Source: Halobacteriovoraceae bacterium (GTDB taxonomy: Bacteria; Bdellovibrionota; Bacteriovoracia; Bacteriovoracales; Bacteriovoracaceae). Taken from it: 64,000 bases of DNA. Both the position numbers and the translations under genes were made by a program. The stretch covers positions 186,001-250,000 of the forward strand of contig PASN01000014.1 of the NCBI GenBank assembly GCA_002711995.1, written 5' to 3'. The notes beneath the pieces are model-generated. The model saw only the letters and a list, made by a program, of their open reading frames with translations. It had not been told where the DNA came from and ran no database searches. Below are positions 1 through 6,694 of this stretch, one piece after another (positions within the stretch are counted from its first letter, which is position 1; every line of letters starts with the position of its first letter).

Positions 1-220
1 AGCGAAGGATGTCATGGAATCTAATAACACAAGGAAAGGTGATGTTTTCATCCTTCATTTCCTTGATGATTTCCGCAAGACTTATTTTTGGCCCGTTCGG
101 ATTTTGCGAGGGGCAGGCGCAGATTTCTCCGTCTTGGTTGACGTTAAAGTAACCTTCGCCCCACCTGAGAATTTGGTATTCATTGACTGCATCCTCGACG
201 CTCCAATTACTTGAATTCAT
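1..220 (-). CDS. speA: Biosynthetic arginine decarboxylase, N-terminal part
   Basis: The gene reads leftward and leaves the window after 73 codons, so only the N-terminus is visible. The start ATG (complement of 218-220) has an AGAGG ribosome site 5 bases upstream. The peptide carries the SpeA opening: NWSVEDAVNEYQILRWGEGY, then a short strand and turn, then ISLAEIIKEM and a segment ending VIRFHDILR. These match the start of the PLP-dependent, alanine-racemase-fold arginine decarboxylase that makes agmatine for polyamine synthesis. The PLP lysine and the rest of the barrel lie outside the window. Family assignment is firm from the N-terminal pattern, but activity cannot be judged. Confidence 0.85.
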   Translation of the reverse strand, partial: MNSSNWSVEDAVNEYQILRWGEGYFNVNQDGEICACPSQNPNGPKISLAEIIKEMKDENITFPCVIRFHDILR

Positions 221-317
221 ACAACCTCTTTATTTTTTCTGCATCTTATCCGTGAGTGCTTAAAAAATAAATAGGGAAGTATAATTAAATGCCCACATTA
301 TGAGTGGACGCCCAGGG

Positions 318-479
318 TTAAATCCTGTCGTAGTAGGCCCTTGGGAACATCTCATTTATGGCCTGCTGATCTTTTTTGTTCTTTTCCACGTCCGCATTTT
401 CAGGTTTAGCGGAAAAGCTTGAGCAGGAGCTTAGAATAGTTGCCGTAGAAAGGACTAATAAAGCTTTGATAATTGACAT
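318..479 (-). CDS. Small lipoprotein, 53 aa
   Basis: This short reading frame starts at ATG (complement of 477-479) with a perfect AGGAGG 4 bases upstream. The peptide opens MSIIKALLVLSTATILSSCS. It has a basic or neutral start, a hydrophobic stretch and a lipobox ending LSSC at residue 19, so it should be processed and lipid-anchored. The remaining 34 residues are charged and end AYYDRI; no domain is recognised. It lies about 100 bases upstream of speA on the same strand and may share its transcript. An inverted repeat (GGATTC, 6-base loop, GAATCC, 500-517) sits just upstream of the ribosome site. Gene reality rests on the ribosome site plus the lipobox. Confidence 0.65.
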   Translation of the reverse strand: MSIIKALLVLSTATILSSCSSFSAKPENADVEKNKKDQQAINEMFPRAYYDRI

Positions 480-634
480 AAAACCTCCTGGTAGTTAGAG
501 GATTCTTCCTCGAATCCCTTGCTATATAGTATTGCTAGGCCTGCGCCAATGTTAGACATGAGATTCCAGGTGTTTAGGTATGTTGGGCGGTGGCGTTATG
601 GCCATGAATTAGTGTCAAAGAGGCCGTTTTACTA

Positions 635-1075
635 CTATTTAGTGGCGATAATCTTATAGTAGTAACGTTGTTCTTCAATGGAGAGCGGTTTAACGCTTTC
701 AACGTTTCTTTTCTTTATACCCCTTGAGCGAATTACTTCGTTGAATAATCTGAGCTTTCGGGTAAGGCCTAGGCTTGCTTGAATAAGCCAAGGTGGAAAT
801 TGTTTTTTTAGCTGTTCTTGAGGAATTTTAACCAAGACGGTAGGCTCCACAGAAATAACGTCAGCAGACCTAGGTTGTTTGTCAAAGAAAGAGAACTCGC
901 CGAAATAATCATCTGCTGTAAGGTATGCCAGAGGTGTTACCATGTGATTGTTTCGAGTGCAGATCATTAGTTTGCCCGAAATAATTTTAAATAGGTCTCT
1001 GGACTCATCACCGGCCCGGCAGATGACCTCGTCTTTTTTAACATTAACTATAAAGTCTTTTTCTTCCATAATCAT
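635..1075 (-). CDS. Stand-alone cyclic-nucleotide-binding domain protein
   Basis: This 146-residue protein is almost entirely one cNMP-binding (CRP/PKA-R type) beta-roll. The phosphate-binding cassette is visible as YFGEFSFFDKQPRSADV at about residues 57-73, with the G-E pair and the R-S that contact the cyclic phosphate and ribose. After the C-helix region there is a basic tail (IRSRGIKKRNVESVKP) but no helix-turn-helix, so it is not a CRP-type transcription factor as it stands. It overlaps the upstream gene by the four bases ATGA, indicating translational coupling. A start two codons later (MEEKD) is possible. It is probably a ligand-dependent regulatory subunit of unknown partner. Confidence 0.75.
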   Translation of the reverse strand: MIMEEKDFIVNVKKDEVICRAGDESRDLFKIISGKLMICTRNNHMVTPLAYLTADDYFGEFSFFDKQPRSADVISVEPTVLVKIPQEQLKKQFPPWLIQASLGLTRKLRLFNEVIRSRGIKKRNVESVKPLSIEEQRYYYKIIATK

Positions 1076-2190
1076 AACTTTAGCAGCTTTTTTATTCTAT
1101 CGGCAATGGTGTTTGCCGTCTTTTCCAAATAAAGGTTTTGAGGGTAGATATCGTCCATAAAAACGACTCCGTTGTTTGCATTGTCTTGCAGAAGTCCATG
1201 AAGATCAAAATAGGCGGCGTCGTGCTTGTCAGCAGCTTTTTTTAAGATGCTGTTGTAGACAGGGTTGCTTCTCCAGTTTTTGCAGTCAAATGCCGCTGCA
1301 AGCTCGAGGTATTGGCGGGCCTCCTGATTCTTTCCTAGCTTTTTTGCTATTTTTCCGTGAATGAATTGAGAATTAGCGTTGCTGTTGTTAATCAATGCCA
1401 AGTCTTTGCTTATATTGTAAGCGAGTTTGAAATCTTTCTTTTTAACAAGCTCTATAACCTTGTTCAGTTTTGGTCTGAAGCTCTCATCAAATGAGCCTGG
1501 GCATGAGCTCTTGGGCGCAATATCGAGGTTGATAGGAGAGGAGATTGCCAAGAAATAACTGTTTCTGTCCTTTGCATAGGTTATGAGTTCTTCGATCTCA
1601 CTCTCAAACAGTTTGAAAGTTATTTCATTTCTTTTTTGCACATCCAGTTGGTTGTATTCTGTTTCATCTTCAACAAGCTCTCTTGTGAATCTAACATAAT
1701 CTACTGGATGGTAGATATACTTTGAGAGTTCTGGCCAAATCATGAGCAGACTCTGAACTCTATCATCGCTGTAAAGTGAAAGATTCTTCTTTATAGTTGG
1801 TATTTCCTTGGTGAGGAAGCGCTTTTCATAGTGCTCCTCAGACGAGCCCAAATAAACAATGATGAGAGGAAGCTTTTTAAGGGACTTTAGCTTCTTTAGT
1901 GTGCGGTGAAGGCCTTCGCCTTTTTGGGCGATGCTTTGGATTTTAATTGGTTTGCTTAGGTTTTGAGACATCCTTTTGGCCATAAGTTTGCTAAAACTTC
2001 CAAGTCTTTCTCCTAAGCGATCTCCAATGATTAGGATTGGAGCGTCAACGTCTAAATCCTCATACAAGTCATTTTGGAATATGTAAGGGTATGGAGTGGT
2101 GGACGAGACATTATTTTGATGCCTTTCATAAAGAAAGTTTCCGGCCAAGAATATTCCCGCGGATAAAAGAATAATGACGATTTTTTTCAA
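1072..2190 (-). CDS. Membrane-anchored SGNH-like protein with degenerate catalytic motifs
   Basis: This 372-residue protein starts at TTG (complement of 2188-2190). An uncleaved or signal-type hydrophobic N-terminus (KKIVIILLSAGIFLAGNFL) is followed by an SGNH-hydrolase-like layout. Block I reads IIGDRLGERLG (residues 54-64), where the family has GDSxG. Block V reads MDDIYP near residue 346, where the family has DxxH. The usual Ser and His are therefore Arg and Tyr, and hydrolase activity is doubtful. A middle region (about 230-300) has helical, TPR-like character. It is translationally coupled to the cyclic-nucleotide-binding gene downstream. Fold assignment is inferred from motif placement only. 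Confidence 0.55.
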   Translation of the reverse strand: MKKIVIILLSAGIFLAGNFLYERHQNNVSSTTPYPYIFQNDLYEDLDVDAPILIIGDRLGERLGSFSKLMAKRMSQNLSKPIKIQSIAQKGEGLHRTLKKLKSLKKLPLIIVYLGSSEEHYEKRFLTKEIPTIKKNLSLYSDDRVQSLLMIWPELSKYIYHPVDYVRFTRELVEDETEYNQLDVQKRNEITFKLFESEIEELITYAKDRNSYFLAISSPINLDIAPKSSCPGSFDESFRPKLNKVIELVKKKDFKLAYNISKDLALINNSNANSQFIHGKIAKKLGKNQEARQYLELAAAFDCKNWRSNPVYNSILKKAADKHDAAYFDLHGLLQDNANNGVVFMDDIYPQNLYLEKTANTIADRIKKLLKL

Positions 2191-2277
2191 TTTCCATCCC
2201 TGATTCGATAATTTTGAGATAATAACAGTTTATCTTATTCTCAGATTTTGGTAAATGGGCAGATATCAAGGATTTAT

Positions 2278-3474
2278 ATGATTAAAGTACCCGAGTTGCT
2301 TGCCCCGGCGGGCAGCCTAGATAAATTAAAAGTGGCAGTGGATTACGGAGCCGATGCAGTGTATTTGGCAGGACTTAAGTTTGGTCTTAGAAGCGCTGCT
2401 GAAAACTTCACCATCCAAGAGCTTGAGGAGGGTGTTAAATACGCCCATGACAGAGGTGCGGTGGTTTACACCGTCATCAATGGCTTTTTACATGATCAAG
2501 ATCTGGCCGAATTGCCCGAATTTGTGAAAATTCTTGAGTCCCTTAAAATTGACGCAATTATTGCTAGCGATTTAGGGGTAATAAAAACTATTAAAGATAA
2601 TTCAAATATACCTATCCATCTTTCCACCCAGGCCAGCTGCTTAAATGTTGAAAGTGCCAAATTCTGGAAAAAGCAAGGTGTGGAAAGAGTTGTTCTTGGA
2701 AGAGAGACAAGCATCAAAGAGGCCGGAAAAATTAAAAGAGAGGCCGGCGTCGAAGTGGAGATGTTTGTTCATGGCTCTATGTGCATGGCCTATTCTGGAA
2801 ATTGTGTGATCTCAAACTTCACCCAAGGAAGAGACAGCAATAGAGGTGGATGCGCTCATAGTTGCAGGTTCGAATACTCGCTTAAATTTGAAAATGAAGA
2901 GGCCAAGAAGAAAGCTTTCTTTATGAGTTCAAAAGACCTGAATGGCCTTGCTGTTTTGGAAGAGTTTATCAAAGAAGGCATTGACTCCATTAAAGTCGAA
3001 GGAAGGATGAAAAGCCATCTTTACGCTGGAACTATCAGCAAGGTGTACTCCGAAGCTTTAAAGTACTATGCCGAGCATGGAAACTTTCTAAGCGATCAAA
3101 TTTATGAATGGGAGCGTGAACTTAAAAAAGTGACCCACAGGGCCTATGCCGCTTCAAACCTTACTGAAAAGGCCGACGCCTCAACGATCTTCAATGAAAG
3201 AGAGTCTGATCCAAACGTAGATTACATAATGATTGGCAATGTGATCGACACCGTGAAAGACGAGTTTATGCTTGTTGAGGTTAAAAACGCTTTTGAAAAA
3301 AATCAGACACTGGAGCTTCTACCTTTTACCGGAGCCGCAGTTCCATTTAAGGCCAATGAGATAACTGGCCTTGATAATGAATCAGTGGATCGAACCAAGC
3401 CATCCACACTCGTTAAAGTTCCATGGGTGGAGGGCGCTGCTAAAAATAACATACTAAGGGCGCAGCGATGCTAG
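2278..3474 (+). CDS. trhP: U32 family protein, TrhP/YegQ-type tRNA hydroxylation
   Basis: This 398-residue U32 protein starts at ATG 2278, which has AAGGA about 5 bases upstream; a TTG 30 bases earlier is not needed. It opens VPELLAPAGSLDKLKVAV, the standard U32 start. It contains the U32 signature HGSMCMAYSGNC followed by GGCAHSCR at about residues 164-195, giving four cysteines suited to a 4Fe-4S cluster. TrhP-type U32 proteins act in prephenate-dependent 5-hydroxyuridine formation at tRNA position 34, and other U32 members include UbiU/UbiV and RlhA. The length and the neighbouring second U32-like gene favour the TrhP group. It overlaps the next gene by 7 bases. Confidence 0.75.
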   Translation: MIKVPELLAPAGSLDKLKVAVDYGADAVYLAGLKFGLRSAAENFTIQELEEGVKYAHDRGAVVYTVINGFLHDQDLAELPEFVKILESLKIDAIIASDLGVIKTIKDNSNIPIHLSTQASCLNVESAKFWKKQGVERVVLGRETSIKEAGKIKREAGVEVEMFVHGSMCMAYSGNCVISNFTQGRDSNRGGCAHSCRFEYSLKFENEEAKKKAFFMSSKDLNGLAVLEEFIKEGIDSIKVEGRMKSHLYAGTISKVYSEALKYYAEHGNFLSDQIYEWERELKKVTHRAYAASNLTEKADASTIFNERESDPNVDYIMIGNVIDTVKDEFMLVEVKNAFEKNQTLELLPFTGAAVPFKANEITGLDNESVDRTKPSTLVKVPWVEGAAKNNILRAQRC

Positions 3475-4613
3475 TAGTAACTTATATCCAAAATATGAAA
3501 GAGCTAGGCCTTGCTAAAGAGCATGGCGTTTCTGAAGTCATAATTTCTCCCAAAGGCCCATCAAGATTTGGAACTCTTAAAGACTCTGAGGTCAATGAGC
3601 TTGGTAGGCAGGCGAAGGAGATTGGCCTAAAGAGTGTCCTTGAGCTTGACGCCCTTTTAACTGAACAAGAACTATTAAATGTTGATCTTAAAAGTTATGA
3701 GCTTTCAAATTTTGACGCTTTAAGGGTACAGGATCCTGGACTTTTAGAGTTAGTTCTACACAAAACCAAACTTCCTGTTCAACTTATCCTAGAGGGTGGC
3801 AATCACAATCTACCAGGACTTATGGAATGGAGAGACTATCTAGGGCCTAGGCTTGATAGAATGGTTCTTTCAATTGAGCTTCCAAAAGACAAGCTTCAAG
3901 AATACAAAGAGGCCCTCAGTGTGCCGGTTGAATTTCTAGTGCTTGGAAGAATTCTTTTGTTCTACACTCCAAGAAATCTTCTCTCTGCCATGCTTCCTGA
4001 AGATGACGAACTCAGAACGAAACCACAGATCACCGCTGTTGGTGAGAGTGAAGAAAGTCCTCATAAAGGTTTTCCAGTGCTTGAAAACAATAGAGGCACC
4101 TTTATGTTTCACATTAAGCACCAATTTTTGATGGAGCACTTAAGCGAGCTTCAATTCCTTGACGCTGCCAGAGTGGATCTTAGGTTTGACTCCGACTTTG
4201 AGCTCATTGAAAAAGTGAAGGACGTTTTTAACTCAAAAATGAGTGGAAAAGAGTTTAAAGAAATTTACCCATTTGATGTAATTAAAGGCTTCTACAAGGT
4301 TAATAAGTCTGATGTTTTGTTTAAGAAGTTAAAAAACAGCCGTATTCAGCGTAAGGATGAGAACTATATAGGGGAAGTACTCGAGATTAAAAAAGGGTCT
4401 CACCAGGCCATTCGTCTTAAGGGAAGAACTGGAATCCAAAAGGGGATGAAGCTTCTTTTTATCGCTCCAGAAGGAAAAGAGTTTAGCTGTCCAGTTGTTG
4501 AACTTAAAAACACCAAGCTTGAAGATATTGAAAAGACAACTGACGAAGGTCTTGTTCTTATGAATTATCTAGGTGGAGTTTGGGTCAAGTCACAAGTTTA
4601 TATTCAGGAATAA
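3468..4613 (+). CDS. U32-like partner protein lacking the cysteine cluster
   Basis: This 381-residue protein begins inside the end of the U32 gene and is surely co-translated. Segments such as EFLVLGRILLFYTPRNLL (about residues 155-172) correspond to the conserved GR-x-P-x-MxTR/SPR stretch of U32 proteins. The early VTYIQNMKELGLAKEHG fits the barrel start. The signature Cys-x6-Cys and following Cys pair of U32 enzymes are absent. The C-terminal third (from about 300) resembles a small beta domain (IGEVLEIKKGSHQAIRLKGR) like that at the end of TrhP proteins. It is likely a non-catalytic or RNA-binding partner of the upstream enzyme; that role is inference. Confidence 0.6.
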   Translation: MLVVTYIQNMKELGLAKEHGVSEVIISPKGPSRFGTLKDSEVNELGRQAKEIGLKSVLELDALLTEQELLNVDLKSYELSNFDALRVQDPGLLELVLHKTKLPVQLILEGGNHNLPGLMEWRDYLGPRLDRMVLSIELPKDKLQEYKEALSVPVEFLVLGRILLFYTPRNLLSAMLPEDDELRTKPQITAVGESEESPHKGFPVLENNRGTFMFHIKHQFLMEHLSELQFLDAARVDLRFDSDFELIEKVKDVFNSKMSGKEFKEIYPFDVIKGFYKVNKSDVLFKKLKNSRIQRKDENYIGEVLEIKKGSHQAIRLKGRTGIQKGMKLLFIAPEGKEFSCPVVELKNTKLEDIEKTTDEGLVLMNYLGGVWVKSQVYIQE

Positions 4614-4643
4614 AAAAAACGCGCGGGGAGAGAGACCCGCGCG
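4612..4643 (-). terminator. Rho-independent terminator on the minus strand
   Basis: A perfect stem CGCGCGGG/CCCGCGCG (4620-4627 with 4636-4643) encloses the 8-base loop GAGAGAGA. Read on the minus strand it is followed at once by eight T residues (complement of 4612-4619). It would end transcripts from the lipoprotein gene at 4750-5328. It abuts the stop codon of the plus-strand U32-like gene, so the hairpin may also serve that gene, although there is no T run on the plus strand. Confidence 0.75.
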
Positions 4644-4726
4644 TCCTTAAGAGAGGGAGAGAGATTGTCGCATTAAGGCGCGACAGACCTTTCTGTTTTT
4701 TCTAATTTTTTACTTTTTTTGATCAA

Positions 4727-4747
4727 GAGCGCCGCCTAAGGGCGCTC
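4727..4747 (-). terminator. Hairpin immediately after the lipoprotein stop codon
   Basis: GAGCGCC and GGCGCTC (4727-4733 and 4741-4747) form a 7-bp stem with a 7-base loop. It lies two bases beyond the lipoprotein stop codon on the minus strand. No T tract follows directly, so it may be a 3'-end stability hairpin, with the true terminator about 100 bases further on. Confidence 0.4.
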
Positions 4748-4749
4748 AA

Positions 4750-5328
4750 TTATTGATAGTACTGCTGGTTTCTACACAGGCTTGACTGTGCTTGTGTGCC
4801 TTGTACGTGTATAGGTCTGAAGCCTAGGTAGTACGGTTGGCCGTAGCTTGACGCTAGCTGTACGTCTGCATTTGACACTTGGCCCATAGGACATGAATAA
4901 GAGTTCTCTACAACCACCTGGCTCATTAAATTGCCCTGTCCTGTGAGTCCTGCTCTTGGACATAGGTACATGTGCATCACAGACTGTCCGTTTTCATTTC
5001 TAATAACTGCTATGTCTCCGTAGCTTGTTACGCCGACATATAGCGCTCCTACATTAACTTGAGCGTTTACTTGAATTTTTGTGGTTGCCCTCTGTCCTCC
5101 TTGTTGACAGCGGTTCTCATTAGAGACAATGTCCATCCAATTGCTGGGAAGGCTGTTGCCGTTTCCGCCTTGATAGACGCCTCCGCCAAATCCACCCCAA
5201 CCAACATTGCCATTGCTGTTGTCGCCGGATTTGTTGTTTTTACCACATGCAACTGAAAGTGTTGCAACGAATAAAATGACTGCCAGATTTTTAAGGCCTC
5301 TAGCAAACCTTCTCTCTGTTGTTCTCAT
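4750..5328 (-). CDS. Exported lipoprotein with Gly/Asn-rich linker
   Basis: This 192-residue protein has a long basic start (MRTTERRFARGLKNL), a hydrophobic core and the lipobox LSVAC at about residues 24-28. A Gly/Asn/Ser-rich linker (KSGDNSNGNVGWGGFGGG and onward) follows, then a compact domain with five further cysteines that could form disulphides. No family was recognised. The start has a long purine tract (GAGAGAGAGGAGAGAAAG) ahead of it that supplies the ribosome site. Two hairpins follow the stop. It is divergent from the rsbS operon, and the site array at 5434-5490 lies between them. Confidence 0.75.
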   Translation of the reverse strand: MRTTERRFARGLKNLAVILFVATLSVACGKNNKSGDNSNGNVGWGGFGGGVYQGGNGNSLPSNWMDIVSNENRCQQGGQRATTKIQVNAQVNVGALYVGVTSYGDIAVIRNENGQSVMHMYLCPRAGLTGQGNLMSQVVVENSYSCPMGQVSNADVQLASSYGQPYYLGFRPIHVQGTQAQSSLCRNQQYYQ

Positions 5329-5433
5329 CTTTCTCTCCTCTCTCTCTCTTTAAAGCTGACTGAACAGCTTTGTTATGCCTTTAATAATGCATAGCGTGTG
5401 CCAACTTTTTTTACGAAAAAACAGAGGGTTAGG

Positions 5434-5490
5434 TGTCCAGATCTTGTACATATTATGTACACCTTCACAAAACTGTACAATCCTTGGACA
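5434..5490. promoter_or_regulatory. Array of five TGTACA/TGTCCA operator-like sites
   Basis: Hexamers sit at 5434 (TGTCCA), 5445 (TGTACA), 5456 (TGTACA), 5474 (TGTACA) and 5485 (TGGACA, the complement of TGTCCA). Start-to-start distances are 11, 11, 18 and 11, so most sites lie on one face of the helix. The middle pair forms the perfect inverted repeat TGTACATA-T-TATGTACA (5445-5461). A TATATT that could be a -10 element lies just downstream at 5492-5497, without a good -35. The array is between divergent genes and about 60 bases ahead of the rsbS start. The binding regulator is not known. Confidence 0.6.
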
Positions 5491-5548
5491 GTATATTAGG
5501 AATATTTTTGAGCAAGACTTAAACAAAATTAAGAAAAAGGAGTTTGGA

Positions 5549-5977
5549 ATGGGTTCAGAAGGGCTAACAAGTAGTAGTGATTTCAATCATTTGGTACAGG
5601 TGGCAAATTTGTGGGATGGAATACTGTTTCTTTCTTTGACAGGTTTTATCGATTCAGCAAGATCTGAGACTATTATAAACAAATCTCTCAGTAAGATTCA
5701 TAACACTGACGCCCCCTATTTGGTGGTAGATATCTCTGGTGTTCATGCAGTGGATTCAGCTGTGGCCAAACACTTGTTTGACCTAAATAGCGCTGCGGCA
5801 CTGATGGGGTGTGAAGCTGTGTTTTGTGGGTTAAGCCCAGCGGTGGCGCATTCAATGGTTTCCTTAAACCTTGACTTTCAAAACGTTACAACGAGAACCA
5901 CTATTCAAGCAGCTCTAAACTACTGTCTGTCTGGGCAAGGTTATGAGGTTACTAGGAAGTCTGGAGTTTCGGAGTAA
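5549..5977 (+). CDS. rsbS: RsbS-type STAS domain protein
   Basis: This 142-residue STAS protein starts at ATG 5549 with AAAAGGAG 7 bases upstream; the longer frame from 5375 runs through the promoter region and is rejected. Key segment: PYLVVDISGVHAVDSAVAKH, with the VDS serine near residue 69 where RsbS is phosphorylated. It is followed by ALMGCEAVFCGLSPAVAHSM and VTTRTTIQAALNY, both typical of RsbR/RsbS proteins. In the Rsb stressosome, RsbS holds the RsbT kinase until phosphorylated. Here rsbT follows two genes on. Its end overlaps the next gene by 35 bases. Assignment is strong; the downstream target (sigma factor, cyclase or phosphatase) is not in the window. Confidence 0.82.
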   Translation: MGSEGLTSSSDFNHLVQVANLWDGILFLSLTGFIDSARSETIINKSLSKIHNTDAPYLVVDISGVHAVDSAVAKHLFDLNSAAALMGCEAVFCGLSPAVAHSMVSLNLDFQNVTTRTTIQAALNYCLSGQGYEVTRKSGVSE

Positions 5978-6266
5978 GTCGTTGGAATATATAAACATTG
6001 GTAAATCAAACGCCACATTCCATCTTTTTCATGGTGAGTGCGAAGACTATAGGAGAGAGTTTGTTTTGCCTCTTGAAGAAATCTTGAATGATAAAGGCAT
6101 TATAGATGTTTATCTGGACTTCGGTAGACTCAGTTATGTGACTGAGAAGGAGGCCCAGGCAATAGAAAGACTGAAAAGCACACTCTCGCTTTTAGATCTA
6201 AATACTAAGGATGAGAATATGCGACCTTCGGTATCTCTCGCACTAAGTCGCTGGGGAAATCCCTAG
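5943..6266 (+). CDS. Short divergent STAS-like protein
   Basis: This 107-residue protein is encoded between rsbS and rsbT, overlapping rsbS. It has a weak STAS pattern. A central strand and turn IDVYLDFGRLSYVTEKEAQA sits where STAS proteins have D-[LF]-x-x-[VL]-x-x-[VI]-D. A final MRPSVSLALSRWG resembles the (G)LRPEVA-x-x-L segment of RsbR/S. The phospho-acceptor Ser/Thr position is occupied by Thr (YVTEKEA). By position it could replace the RsbR scaffold or be a second RsbT antagonist. The start is uncertain because no good ribosome site is seen at 5943. Confidence 0.5.
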   Translation: MRLLGSLEFRSKSLEYINIGKSNATFHLFHGECEDYRREFVLPLEEILNDKGIIDVYLDFGRLSYVTEKEAQAIERLKSTLSLLDLNTKDENMRPSVSLALSRWGNP

Positions 6267-6277
6267 AAAGGTTATGA

Positions 6278-6694
6278 ATGGATAGTGTTTTTAAATTTTC
6301 TAGAGATTTGAAAATCGAAAAAGACATTATGGGCCTTGTGAACTGTGTGTTCGAACTAGGCAAAAGATATGAGCTGGAGAGTGTGGACTTGTGCAAGAGT
6401 GCGACCGCCATCAGCGAGCTTGCAACCAATTTGGTAAAATACGCAAAGAATGGCTCAATGACTGTTCATTTGTCCAAATCCGACAGTGATTTCTTGTTGT
6501 CGATAGAGTCAAAGGATGATGGACCTGGAATAGAAGATATTGAACTTGCGATGTCAGAAAACTTTAGTTCGGGTAAAAGTTTGGGTGTAGGGCTTCCAGC
6601 GGTTAAGAGATTGACCGACACATTTGAAATAGAATCATCTTCTGAAGGCACTCTTATAAAAGTTAGTAAAAGGATTGGGAGGTTAAATGCTTGA
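6278..6694 (+). CDS. rsbT: RsbT-type serine kinase (HATPase)
   Basis: This 138-residue GHKL ATPase has the N-box SELATNLVKYAKNG (about residues 48-61), the G1 box DDGPGIEDIE, the G2 box GKSLGVGLPAVKRLTD and a closing SEGTLIKVSKR. The order and spacing match RsbT, the switch kinase that phosphorylates RsbS/RsbR and, once free, activates a partner such as RsbU. It lies between the STAS genes and a histidine kinase and overlaps the latter by 8 bases. Neither an RsbU phosphatase nor a sigma factor is nearby, so its output is unknown. Confidence 0.82.
   Translation: MDSVFKFSRDLKIEKDIMGLVNCVFELGKRYELESVDLCKSATAISELATNLVKYAKNGSMTVHLSKSDSDFLLSIESKDDGPGIEDIELAMSENFSSGKSLGVGLPAVKRLTDTFEIESSSEGTLIKVSKRIGRLNA

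Noticed and set aside
14-214. Plus-strand 66-residue reading frame
   Set aside because: It is the antisense shadow of the speA N-terminus, which has a recognisable family sequence and a ribosome site on the minus strand.
5317-5350. GA-repeat tract as a microsatellite-type phase switch
   Set aside because: The tract (AAAGAGAGAGAGAGGAGAGAAAG) is short and imperfect and serves as the ribosome-binding region; slippage-based control cannot be inferred from one sequence.
5375-5548. Longer N-terminus for the RsbS-type protein
   Set aside because: The extension runs through the operator array, has no family similarity, and ATG 5549 has a good ribosome site and the expected protein length.
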